Assembly (NCBI RefSeq): GCF_003076275.1
Contig: NZ_CP029064.1
Location: forward strand, 1,994,501-2,058,500
Direction of reading: 5' to 3'
From: Microbulbifer sp. A4B17
GTDB taxonomy: Bacteria; Pseudomonadota; Gammaproteobacteria; Pseudomonadales; Cellvibrionaceae
DNA: 64,000 nt
Shown: positions 17,302 through 25,831 of the stretch, piece after piece
Layout of the letters: each line of letters opens with the position of its first letter
Position numbering within the stretch: the first letter of the stretch is position 1
Notes under the pieces: model-generated
The model's input: only the letters and a program-made list of their open reading frames with translations
What the model was told of the DNA's origin: nothing
Databases searched by the model: none
Position numbers and translations under genes: made by a program

Positions 17302-19476
17302 ATGCATAAAACAATTGGTTTGGTATCAAGTCTATTTTTGGGTCTGTCACTTTCAGTTTCCGTCAACGGCGAAATCGATACTGGCGATGATAAAGTGAAG
17401 CGCCTTGACCTGCAGGGACAGATTGATACAAAGGCTCCTTTGTCAAAGACTCTATGGGCTGGGGCCCATAATGCCTATGCGTCCTTTCAGTGGGATCAGG
17501 GTGTTTATACTGATGTAAATCAGTGGTATGCCCCAGAAAAATTGTTCCGCCGCGGTATTCGCCTTGTTGAATACGATACGTACCCCGCTTCCAGTTTTAG
17601 TTCAACCCCACATCTGTGTCATATGGGCCTCGAAGAGGCCACCATGTGTATCTATATGTTCGGCACTGCCGCAACGCTGGGGGATGGACTGGATGAGATT
17701 AAGGATTTCCTGGAAGACAATAGTGACGAAGTGATATTCCTGAAGTTTGAGGCTTATGATTCTGACTACCACCAGAACTTTCGCAATAAGATTGGTGAGA
17801 AAATTGAAAGTAGGTTGGGGGATCTGGTATTTAAGCCCACAGACTGGGGCTATACGGAAGATGATTGTGCCTCCTTGCCGGCGCAAACACTGACTAAACA
17901 GGATGTGTTGGATGCTGGGCGAAATGTTATTTTGTTTATCCAGGTGCCCAGATCTTACCCGCACACCGGCGATAATAATCTCTGTGACTATCACGATGAA
18001 TCAAACACCTCAAAATTCAGGCGTAATGTCTGGATTGGTGTGGATGAGATGGACGCATCTGGAAACCTAACCGCGAACGAACCACTTGCACAAAATTCCA
18101 GCCAGCTAACTGCCGATAGCGATGGCAATGCCAGTGCAACCACCCATTACAATAATGGGAACTTAAGTGTCGCCCTGGATGCAACAACGGAATACAGTAA
18201 GGACGATATCAAATATTCTGGTAGTGAAATCCTGGAGAAAGCGGTATCTGGATATAACATGCTTGAGCTGGCACTGGTTGAGGCCAATGCGACTACTATA
18301 GGGGCTTCTAAAGCGCCACAGATTGAGGACTTTACATGGTCTTGGCGGGACGATTCGCCCAGTGGTAACAACAGCTGCGCCTGGTTAAGCAATGATGGAG
18401 AAATTCGCGATTATAGCTGCAGTACAGAGCGGGTTTTTGCCTGTGTAGACGAAGAACGAAATTGGCATATAAGTAGCGCATCGGGGACCTGGAGTGAAGG
18501 ATTTTCAGCTTGTGCCACTGATGGTTACAGCTTTGGTATGCCCTTTAATGCGCTTGAGAATGCCGCACTCTATGCCACAAGAAATTCTGAAGGTGTTACT
18601 ACCTCAGTTTGGGTGAATTACTACGAACCATTTGATGGGTTCTGGATTGCCAACCAGGAGAGCTATTCGGATTTCGGTTATATCAAAAAAGACGCACTCG
18701 GAGGCACCGGTGGTGATGAGTTTGATTCGATCGACTTGGTGAAACGTAAACTGCTTGGCAGTGGCACTATGAATTTGAAATCTGTACAGATTCGTTCCGG
18801 TAGCCGAATTGATGGACTCAAGGCCTGCTATGAATTCAAGCAGTCACTAAGCCATGCCACAGCCAGTGACCATGAATATTGCATTGAGTATGGTGATGGC
18901 GATGGGGGCTCAATGGGTAGCGTACTGAGTTTCGATTCTGCCAGTGGAGACTATCTTGATGATGTTAAAATCTGCATCGATGATGAAAAGCATGAAACGG
19001 GCAGCGTTTATTACCTCAACTTGACCTCGAGCGATGGCTCATCTATTTCCGGAGGCACCGAGCAAGGGGCCTGCACGACCTATTCTTCCACCGCTTCCCA
19101 GCAGATTTTTGCATTTCATGGGCGCCATGGCGATGAAATTGATGCGTTAGGGGTACATAAGCTCTCTAACAGTCTGGTAAACCCAGGCTACTATGCCACT
19201 GAATGGCTGGACTTGGATGATCCCTCTACTGGTAGTATCGATTACGAGGGTTTCAATGAGCATAAGTCGGCTGGAAATATCGGCGATAGCTGTGAAGTCA
19301 GTGATGTCGCAGGTATTGAGGCAAGGGTTGTCGATACGAAACTGGATTATTCCTTAACAGGCGAAAGTATGCATATAGGCGATATCGGCACTAATTATCG
19401 CTTTTTCTGTGCAACTGAGGATTGTAGTGACTATGAAGTGAAGTATTTCTTCACTAACGCAGCCTGCCTACCTTAA
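17302..19476 (+). CDS. secreted PI-PLC-like enzyme with C-type-lectin-like and jacalin-like domains
   Basis: A 724-residue exported protein starting with a signal peptide (IGLVSSLFLGLSLSVSVNG). Residues about 45-215 resemble the PLC-X catalytic domain: AGAHNAY with the first catalytic His, LVEYDTYPA, CHMG with the second His, then VIFLKFE. Residues about 340-455 show a cysteine/tryptophan pattern like C-type lectins (SCAWLSNDGE, FAC, GTWSEGFSAC, VWVNYYEPFDGFW). Residues about 468-620 follow the jacalin pattern (GGTGGDEFDSID, QIRSGSRIDGL, AFHGRHGDEIDALGVH). The enzyme probably cleaves a phosphoinositide- or GPI-like lipid and binds glycans. Domain calls are by eye. Confidence 0.75.
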   Translation: MHKTIGLVSSLFLGLSLSVSVNGEIDTGDDKVKRLDLQGQIDTKAPLSKTLWAGAHNAYASFQWDQGVYTDVNQWYAPEKLFRRGIRLVEYDTYPASSFSSTPHLCHMGLEEATMCIYMFGTAATLGDGLDEIKDFLEDNSDEVIFLKFEAYDSDYHQNFRNKIGEKIESRLGDLVFKPTDWGYTEDDCASLPAQTLTKQDVLDAGRNVILFIQVPRSYPHTGDNNLCDYHDESNTSKFRRNVWIGVDEMDASGNLTANEPLAQNSSQLTADSDGNASATTHYNNGNLSVALDATTEYSKDDIKYSGSEILEKAVSGYNMLELALVEANATTIGASKAPQIEDFTWSWRDDSPSGNNSCAWLSNDGEIRDYSCSTERVFACVDEERNWHISSASGTWSEGFSACATDGYSFGMPFNALENAALYATRNSEGVTTSVWVNYYEPFDGFWIANQESYSDFGYIKKDALGGTGGDEFDSIDLVKRKLLGSGTMNLKSVQIRSGSRIDGLKACYEFKQSLSHATASDHEYCIEYGDGDGGSMGSVLSFDSASGDYLDDVKICIDDEKHETGSVYYLNLTSSDGSSISGGTEQGACTTYSSTASQQIFAFHGRHGDEIDALGVHKLSNSLVNPGYYATEWLDLDDPSTGSIDYEGFNEHKSAGNIGDSCEVSDVAGIEARVVDTKLDYSLTGESMHIGDIGTNYRFFCATEDCSDYEVKYFFTNAACLP

Positions 19477-19488
19477 CGACCCACAAGA

Positions 19489-19519
19489 TCCCGGCGGTGA
19501 ATATGCTGCCGGGACTTCT
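19489..19519 (+). terminator. probable terminator after the PLC gene
   Basis: TCCCGGC and GCCGGGA form a 7-bp stem around a loop of about 12 bases, followed by CTTCTCTT. The U-tract is imperfect. Confidence 0.45.
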
Positions 19520-19622
19520 CTTACTACTCACTATCTAAAGGAAGCTCCCTCGGCTGAATACGGGGATTTCGCCTATAGTCGAACTCAAGCAATGTGCGGT
19601 ATCAATCGGCAGAGCGAAGCCC

Positions 19623-20072
19623 ATGAAATATGATGAGATACATGAGGATCACGCTGATCCCCTGATCAACCAGTTGCATCGAGCAATAAAATATGCCGTT
19701 AAACTTCTCGCCATTCTTATGGTGATGGTCATATTCTGGACCATTGCCGATGTCATCTATGTGCTTTATGAGAGGCTTATGGAGACGCCATTCCTATTGC
19801 TGGATATGGAAGATATTCTCGAGACTTTTGGGGCCTTCCTCGCCGTTCTTATTGCCATTGAAATCTTTACCAATATCCGACTCTACCTGGGTACTAATGT
19901 GATACCGGTGCAACTGGTATTGGCTACAGCTTTAATGGCTGTAGCTCGGAAGGTCATTGTGCTCGACTTAAAATTTGTCAATGCGGAGCAAATAGTCGGT
20001 ATTGCCCTGGTGACTATTGCTCTGGGGGTTTCCTACTGGCTGGTGAGGGAAAAAACCAGTAAACCTGGTTAG
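19623..20072 (+). CDS. PsiE-family membrane protein
   Basis: A 149-residue protein with four hydrophobic segments: LLAILMVMVIFWTIADVIYV, FGAFLAVLIAIEIFTNI, VLATALMAVARKVIVLD and IVGIALVTIALGVSYWLV. The order and the RKVIVLD motif fit the phosphate-starvation-inducible PsiE family, whose biochemical role is unknown. It starts 146 bases after the PLC gene. Phosphate scavenging would link the two, but no Pho box was recognised. Confidence 0.8.
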   Translation: MKYDEIHEDHADPLINQLHRAIKYAVKLLAILMVMVIFWTIADVIYVLYERLMETPFLLLDMEDILETFGAFLAVLIAIEIFTNIRLYLGTNVIPVQLVLATALMAVARKVIVLDLKFVNAEQIVGIALVTIALGVSYWLVREKTSKPG

Positions 20073-20196
20073 TATTTGTGATTTTTTGCCCTTGATAACG
20101 TTCACCCTATGACTTTATTTTTAGTATTTATACAGCTGGCTAAAATAGAATCATATCGTTACCTGTATAAATAGCTACTTGTAGAGTCAACCCGAA

Positions 20197-21282
20197 CTAG
20201 GAGATCCGGGCATTTGGCTGAGTGCCAAACCCACGATAAACCTTATTAATGAATAGGTCTTTCTGCTTCAACCGCACGAGGTGGTTGCAGGTTGTTACTG
20301 CGAAAGGTAGCTGCACTAAACCTTGCTTCTGGCCGACGGGAATTAATGCCATTAACGGGCTTCGTTTATAGCTTTTGGTACTTTTTCCTTTTTCATTTCT
20401 GGCGATGGCCTTTGCCAGATATTCACCTTGTTGCGATGCGAGGTAGCCCAGTTTGGCCTCACCGACATCTGCAATGTCTCCCAGTGCATACAAGCTTGGT
20501 TCGTCAATAACTTGAAGCCTATTATCGACTTTCACAAATCCCTGCTCATTAAGGATATGCGCTAAGTGCGGTTTTAGGTAATCATTGTTGGGTAAAACAC
20601 CGGTCGCTTCAAAAACCAGATCCGCACCGCTGGCTTGGCCGTTGTTGAGATCGATATAGCAGCCATTTTGATATTGGTAACGGCTGTTGAATTGAATTTC
20701 TACACCTAAATTCTCTAATTGCCTCTGGGCTTTGATCTGTGCTTTAGGCTTAAAGTTGTCCAATAAGACATCTTTATTGTGCGCCAGAATTACTTGAGTG
20801 ATTGGCATGGCGTGCGCGATTTCTCCTGCCAATTCGACACCAACGACCCCTCCACCAATCACCATGACTTTCCTTGCTTGTTTCAGTCGCTGATGCACAT
20901 CCAGCAGTTCTTGGTTCCTGGATTGAATATCCATCGCGGAAATGGATTTGGCCATCGACATGTTCGGATATCGGGTGCCGGAAGCGAGTATGGCACTGTC
21001 AAAATGTAACTCTGTTCCATCTGCCAAATGCGCTGACTTAGCAGACATTTCCACTACATCCCCCTGAATGAAGCGGCCACAGAAAAAGTCACGATAGTAC
21101 TTGCGCGCTTGATTTTCGGTGCTGGATGGATCGGTTACATTACGCAAGGTGGCAAAAGTGACTTCGAAATAATCTTTTTTGTCTACCAGGATGGTATGGA
21201 CCCCATGCCTTTCCAGTGCTTGCGCCACAGACACACCAGCGAAACCACCGCCGACTATCAATACTTCCGCTTTAATTACCAT
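20197..21282 (-). CDS. NAD(P)/FAD-dependent oxidoreductase (NDH-2/AIF-like)
   Basis: A 361-residue two-dinucleotide-fold flavoprotein. The FAD motif is VLIVGGGFAGVSVAQAL at the N terminus, the second Rossmann motif is VMVIGGGVVGVELAGEIA near the middle, and the C-terminal FAD motif is SLYALGDIADVGEAK. No membrane anchor or quinone-site helix is obvious. It resembles type II NADH dehydrogenases and AIF/FSP1-type quinone reductases. A TTG at 21291 would add three residues. It is divergent from a LysR gene with a perfect inverted repeat between, so LysR control is likely. Confidence 0.86.
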   Translation of the reverse strand: MVIKAEVLIVGGGFAGVSVAQALERHGVHTILVDKKDYFEVTFATLRNVTDPSSTENQARKYYRDFFCGRFIQGDVVEMSAKSAHLADGTELHFDSAILASGTRYPNMSMAKSISAMDIQSRNQELLDVHQRLKQARKVMVIGGGVVGVELAGEIAHAMPITQVILAHNKDVLLDNFKPKAQIKAQRQLENLGVEIQFNSRYQYQNGCYIDLNNGQASGADLVFEATGVLPNNDYLKPHLAHILNEQGFVKVDNRLQVIDEPSLYALGDIADVGEAKLGYLASQQGEYLAKAIARNEKGKSTKSYKRSPLMALIPVGQKQGLVQLPFAVTTCNHLVRLKQKDLFINKVYRGFGTQPNARIS

Positions 21283-21371
21283 ATTTTTCAACCATTAAAG
21301 AGCGTACAGGTCATTTGAACCCATCTTATGGTGTAGCGAATATGCTGTAAATGTGTGATTATGAGACTCTG

Positions 21372-21389
21372 ATGTGCATATTTGCACAT
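21372..21389. promoter_or_regulatory. candidate LysR operator
   Basis: ATGTGCA-tatt-TGCACAT is a perfect inverted repeat with 7-base arms. It lies between the divergent flavoprotein and LysR genes, 30 bases before the LysR start, the usual place for a LysR recognition site. Confidence 0.6.
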
Positions 21390-21418
21390 GCCGGGCGTGG
21401 ATGGGCTTGAGGTAAATA

Positions 21419-22279
21419 ATGGATAAATGGACTGAGTTAAGGACCGCTTACAAGCTGGCCAAGCTTGGCACTCTGAGTGCAACGGCCCAGGAGATTGGTA
21501 TCCACAGGTCCACCGTGATGCGCCATATTAATGTATTGGAGGAGAGCCTTGGGGTTGTACTATTTCAGCGCAATGACAAAGGCTATATTCCAACGGAGGC
21601 GGGGCTGGATGTTATGCGGCTGGGAGAGGTGACGGACAGCCATTTTTCTCAGTTGTCATCGCGGTTACAAAGCAAAGAGCAGGATTTGCAAGGCAACCTC
21701 ACCATTACTTCTGTTGGCGAAATGGTAGACCTGTTGATGCCGCTCATTAAGCAGTACCAGACCCAGCACCCAGGTATGCTTGTCAATTTAATCGGGGACC
21801 TGCGCAATTTTAACTTAGAGTACGGTGAAGCTGATATTGCGATTCGTGTCGGTGAGAAACCAACGACACCTGATAATATCGTGCTGCCATTTTTCACTAC
21901 AGAGTTCGTTTTCTATGCTCACAAATCCTATATTGAAGAGTATGGGCTTCCCGATAAAAGTAATCTTCAAGAGCACAGGTTTTTGGCTCTAGGTGATCGC
22001 CCGTTACACTTTGACTGGAATGAATGGATTTATAATCATATTCCCGATCAAAATATTGTGCTGATTGCTTCCAGTCAGCAAATTCTTAACCAGGCAATGC
22101 TTTCTGGCTGTGGCATTGGCGCCATGCCGAGAATCCTGGCTTCAAAATTTGAAGACATTATTGAGATTTCTACGCCTGAAAATTGGCAAATCTCAACTTG
22201 GATACTTGTTCATCGTGATATGTTTAACATGCCAAAAATCCGTGAGTTTCTCAGCATCTTAAAGCTCTGGCGAAAATGA
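21419..22279 (+). CDS. LysR-family transcriptional regulator
   Basis: A 286-residue LTTR. The N-terminal HTH reads ELRTAYKLAKLGTLSATAQEIGIHRSTVMRHINVLEESLGVVLFQR, followed by a LysR substrate domain with VNLIGDLRNFNLEYGEADIAIRVG. GAGGT precedes the ATG. Its 3' end overlaps the convergent EamA gene by 70 bases. The likely target is the flavoprotein gene at 20197-21282. Confidence 0.9.
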   Translation: MDKWTELRTAYKLAKLGTLSATAQEIGIHRSTVMRHINVLEESLGVVLFQRNDKGYIPTEAGLDVMRLGEVTDSHFSQLSSRLQSKEQDLQGNLTITSVGEMVDLLMPLIKQYQTQHPGMLVNLIGDLRNFNLEYGEADIAIRVGEKPTTPDNIVLPFFTTEFVFYAHKSYIEEYGLPDKSNLQEHRFLALGDRPLHFDWNEWIYNHIPDQNIVLIASSQQILNQAMLSGCGIGAMPRILASKFEDIIEISTPENWQISTWILVHRDMFNMPKIREFLSILKLWRK

Positions 22280-23121
22280 ACAATACCAAGTGCCAGCCCA
22301 GAGAAAATCATAACAGCGGCCATTAACTTTTCTGAACCAATCGATTCGCCAGTTAATAACCAACTGAAAAAGAGTCCAAAAACGGGGCAGAGTAAACCTA
22401 AAGGTGCAACAGTAGACAGCGGGTACTTAACGATTAATCGGTTCCAGAACCAGTATCCAAGAAGAGTGGTTGGGTAGGCCTGAAACAATATGGAGAAAAT
22501 TAACTTTCCACTAAGGTTGTTTTGTATTTCATAAAATATAGCCGCACCATTTTGAATATAGGTAGCAGCGAACAGTGGTAGCGGTGCAAAAAGTAGTCCC
22601 CAGACAATAAAGCTAAATACTTGCTGTGTGCCACTGGTCTTTACAATTAGCCCGCTGATGCTCCAGCTGGTAGCCGCTATTAAGATAAGTGCGATACTGA
22701 TCAGGGGCACGGTGCCATCTTCAACCATCAAGCTTAGCAACAGCCCTCCCAGGGCAAGTAGAGCCCCAAGAGCTTTCTGCGGGATAATCTTTTCTTTCAG
22801 GAATACCCAGCCGAATAGTAAGCTAATTGCAACATTCACTTGCAAAAGAAGTGAGGCCATACCCGCAGAGAGCCCGCTAGAGATTGCCCAGGTGGCCATC
22901 CCCCAAACCCCACAGCCAAAAGTCAGACTGTAGGCCAGAATATACTTCCAGCTGACTGTCGGTCTGGAAACGAAAAGCACTGCCGGAAAGGCTGCCAGTG
23001 AAAAGCGCAAAGCCACCAGGAGGAGTGGGTTCAGATCTTCCGTTCCCATCTGAATAGCGATGAAGTTGAAGCCCCACATTGCCATTAGTAGCACGCCAAG
23101 TAATAAATCCGAGTACCGCAT
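22210..23121 (-). CDS. EamA/DMT-family metabolite transporter
   Basis: A 303-residue inner-membrane protein with ten hydrophobic segments in two EamA repeats: LLLGVLLMAMWGFNFIAI to the middle, then ISIALILIAATSWSISGLIV onward, with the typical SWLLTGESIGSEKLMAAVMIFSGL near the end. GGAGGGG precedes the ATG at 23121. Such exporters handle amino acids or metabolites. It is divergent from a MocR regulator, a frequent arrangement, and its last 70 bases overlap the LysR gene tail to tail. Confidence 0.88.
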   Translation of the reverse strand: MRYSDLLLGVLLMAMWGFNFIAIQMGTEDLNPLLLVALRFSLAAFPAVLFVSRPTVSWKYILAYSLTFGCGVWGMATWAISSGLSAGMASLLLQVNVAISLLFGWVFLKEKIIPQKALGALLALGGLLLSLMVEDGTVPLISIALILIAATSWSISGLIVKTSGTQQVFSFIVWGLLFAPLPLFAATYIQNGAAIFYEIQNNLSGKLIFSILFQAYPTTLLGYWFWNRLIVKYPLSTVAPLGLLCPVFGLFFSWLLTGESIGSEKLMAAVMIFSGLALGIVHFRQSFKMLRNSRIFGMLNISR

Positions 23122-23169
23122 AAGCCCCTCCAATTTGTCTCGGGGCTAACTATCCAAGAAATGAAAAAA

Positions 23170-23208
23170 GGTATACAGATGCAATTTTTGTATAAAATAG
23201 GTATACAG
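23170..23208. promoter_or_regulatory. GGTATACAG direct repeats, candidate MocR binding sites
   Basis: GGTATACAG occurs at 23170-23178 and again at 23200-23208, exactly 30 bases apart, with a reversed TTGTATA between. Paired direct repeats in the divergent promoter are known for MocR/PdxR regulators. The 30-base step puts both sites on nearly the same face of the helix. Confidence 0.65.
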
Positions 23209-23240
23209 TTTGAGCGGAGACAGAATCGGAGAGGGGAGAG

Positions 23241-24641
23241 GTGCGTTATAAAGAGCTTGCCGAGCGTTGTATAGAAGATATTCAGTCAGGGAGAATACCA
23301 AGCGGTCATAAACTACCGTCCCTCAGGCGGTTCGCAGCACAAAATGAAGTCAGCCTGACAACAGCCCAGAGTGCCTACTACCTGCTGGAGGAGCTCGGCT
23401 GGGTGAGTGTTCGGCCGCAATCTGGATTCTTTGCCTCAGTTCCTCCCAGCAGTAACCCGCCTCCCATAATGCCCGCATTCACCTGCCGAACAACAGATCC
23501 AGAAAGTCACAATTACAGTTTCCGTGGGTTGGAAACAGGGCCATTGGGTGTTGCGTCTTTATCCCCAGAACTATTGCCGTTAGATTCCCTGGAGCGCAGT
23601 ATGCGGCGGGCAACCCGAGAGGCTGGCGCCAGTATGCATGGCTATCCGGTTTCTTCAGGTGAGCCGCTTCTACGCAGTGCGCTTAGCGCACACTTTGCCA
23701 GTTATGATTTGCATTTCTCAGCCAATGAATTAGTAGTGACGAACGGTTGCATGGATGCCGTCCGCACAGCAATTGCCATTACGACTAATCCCGGTGATGC
23801 GGTTGCAATCAGTTCTCCTTGCTACAACGGTCTTCTTAATCTGTTGGCGTTGATGGGAAGAAAAGTTGTTGAGATACCGACTGTTGAAAACGGCTTAGAC
23901 CTCGCACAGCTAGAGCGCTATATGCAGCAGGGACTGGTCCAAGCGGGTCTTTTTAGCAGCAGTCATATGAACCCTACGGGCGTGTCCCTGAACTCGGAGC
24001 AGAAAGAGAATCTTGCCGTACTGGCTGGTAAATATCGGGTTCCAATTGTCGAGGATGATGTGTATTTGGAACTCGGATTTCAAAGGAGTCTGCCCATGCC
24101 CGTACGCTACTGGGACCGGAGCGGGTATGTGCTTTGGTGTGGCTCTATCTCCAAGACCCTGAGCGCAGGCTATCGCCTGGGATGGTGCTTACCGGGAAGG
24201 TATCGAAAACAATATGAACGCTATCGATTTACCGAAAGTTTCGGTGTGAACTTGCCCGTCCAATTAGCGGTAGCCGATTTCATCGGTACCAACCAATACT
24301 CCCGTCATCTGCAGGGGCTCAGGCAAAAGCTTGCCTTCCAGGTCGCATCCTATCGCAACTACTTAAGTTCAAACTTGCCCGATGAATCGCGCATCAGTGA
24401 TCCCCATGGAGGAATGGTGATTTGGTTGCAGATCCCAGGGTTGGATAGCCGGAGTCTTTGCCGTATGGCTTCCGAAGAAAATATAGCCTTGTTGGGCGGT
24501 GCAGATTTCAGCACGCTTGATCTCTACGGTGATTGTGTGCGGGTGAATTGTGGTTGGCCGCTTAAAGGTAAAGATGGAGGGAAGACTGAGGCCGGATTTC
24601 AGTTAGAACGTTTTATTGAGTTAATTCACTCATGCCGATAA
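23241..24641 (+). CDS. MocR-type GntR regulator with aminotransferase domain
   Basis: A 466-residue fusion. Residues 1-70 are a GntR winged helix (YKELAERCIEDIQSGRIPSGHKLPSLRRFA). The rest is a fold-type I PLP aminotransferase: VVTNGCMDAV, SSHMNPTG, IVEDDVYLEL and CGSISKTLSAGYRLGW, where the SK lysine would bind PLP. Such proteins sense PLP or an amino compound rather than catalyse turnover. The start is GTG after GGGGAGAG. It probably controls the divergent EamA exporter. Confidence 0.9.
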   Translation: MRYKELAERCIEDIQSGRIPSGHKLPSLRRFAAQNEVSLTTAQSAYYLLEELGWVSVRPQSGFFASVPPSSNPPPIMPAFTCRTTDPESHNYSFRGLETGPLGVASLSPELLPLDSLERSMRRATREAGASMHGYPVSSGEPLLRSALSAHFASYDLHFSANELVVTNGCMDAVRTAIAITTNPGDAVAISSPCYNGLLNLLALMGRKVVEIPTVENGLDLAQLERYMQQGLVQAGLFSSSHMNPTGVSLNSEQKENLAVLAGKYRVPIVEDDVYLELGFQRSLPMPVRYWDRSGYVLWCGSISKTLSAGYRLGWCLPGRYRKQYERYRFTESFGVNLPVQLAVADFIGTNQYSRHLQGLRQKLAFQVASYRNYLSSNLPDESRISDPHGGMVIWLQIPGLDSRSLCRMASEENIALLGGADFSTLDLYGDCVRVNCGWPLKGKDGGKTEAGFQLERFIELIHSCR

Positions 24642-24775
24642 TTAATATTATTCAGATATTCACAATCTTGGAAGAAAGTACCTGATCTTTCATATCGTTA
24701 CATCGCTTTTGATAGTTTTTTTCCTCTGCTAGAATCCGCGTCCCTTTTAGGATGATTGTTCACGGAGGACATCTA

Positions 24776-25546
24776 ATGAAAACCCTTGCCACTTTTACAG
24801 CAGCGATTGCTATTTCCGGTGCGGTTCCCGCTCAAGCAGAACAGACTTTTGAACTGCCTAAGTTTAGTCATTGTTCTGTAGCAGCTTCTGCAAGTAATAC
24901 TAATGATCGCGAGGTTTATCGCATCTTTTCAGACTTCTATTATGAAATAGAAGACTCTCGAGAGTATGCAGTTAAGGCTGTACAAAACTGGGCTGAAAAC
25001 TTTGCAGAAGACTGTGCCGGCGAGACAACTCAAGTCAGCCTTGATATGATTCAGTGTGATAATTTTATTGGCGGTGCGCCGGTTTGCAGAATAGAAAGTG
25101 ATGAAGGTGATTACGTCATTGTGAAAGACTATGTTGATTCAACCAACGTAGTACTTTCCCAGCATGATCAGCAGACTTGGCCAGACATTTTTTCCTCTAA
25201 CGATCAGGAAACTCTCTGGATGGCCAGGCCGGAGCTGTGTTACAGCGAGCTGCTTGAGTGGGGAGGGGACTCCCAGGCTTACTACCTAGACACTTATAAC
25301 TACCGATATTTTGGCGACTATCGCTATGTGTTGGCAAGAAGCTCTCGTGACTTAGTGCAGAACCTGGAAGTTCAGTTTAGTCAGTGTGAATATGACACTG
25401 TAGGTGTTGAAGCCAACAAAATGCAGTGTTCAGAAACCACCCAGGGTACAAAAGTCTGTGCCTCTGCACATACTAATGGCGGTTATTTTGTATTCGTCAG
25501 TGATGACAACCATGGAATGCATGTTATTTTCAACCGTTGGGATTAA
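24776..25546 (+). CDS. secreted protein of unknown function
   Basis: A 256-residue protein with a signal peptide (KTLATFTAAIAISGAVPAQA). GGAGG lies eight bases before the ATG at 24776. The mature chain contains two similar halves, each with a conserved C...E(Y/L)...F pattern and an MQC/MIQCDNFIGGAPVC type pair: SLDMIQCDNFIGGAPVC and ANKMQCSETTQGTKVC. This suggests an internal duplication with paired disulfides. Function unknown; location probably periplasmic or extracellular. Confidence 0.72.
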   Translation: MKTLATFTAAIAISGAVPAQAEQTFELPKFSHCSVAASASNTNDREVYRIFSDFYYEIEDSREYAVKAVQNWAENFAEDCAGETTQVSLDMIQCDNFIGGAPVCRIESDEGDYVIVKDYVDSTNVVLSQHDQQTWPDIFSSNDQETLWMARPELCYSELLEWGGDSQAYYLDTYNYRYFGDYRYVLARSSRDLVQNLEVQFSQCEYDTVGVEANKMQCSETTQGTKVCASAHTNGGYFVFVSDDNHGMHVIFNRWD

Positions 25547-25831
25547 ACTGGCAGGCCTGAATTGATGTCAGGGTGGGCCTCCTTTTCGGCGGTCCACAAG
25601 CGAATATTTACTGCCAGACTCGGATCTTCAATTCTAATTGTCATTGCTCTCCGTTATTTGGGGATTTATTTATATATCCTCATTCAGTTAGATGCTTCCA
25701 TTAGATTATTGACGTGACTCATTAAATCCATTCATTTCAATTTGAGAAAAAATTCTCATCGAATATCTGCTGATAGAATACTAAGTTAGCTTTGTCAAAT
25801 TTCTTGAGCCAGCTATTGGCAGGACATAAAA

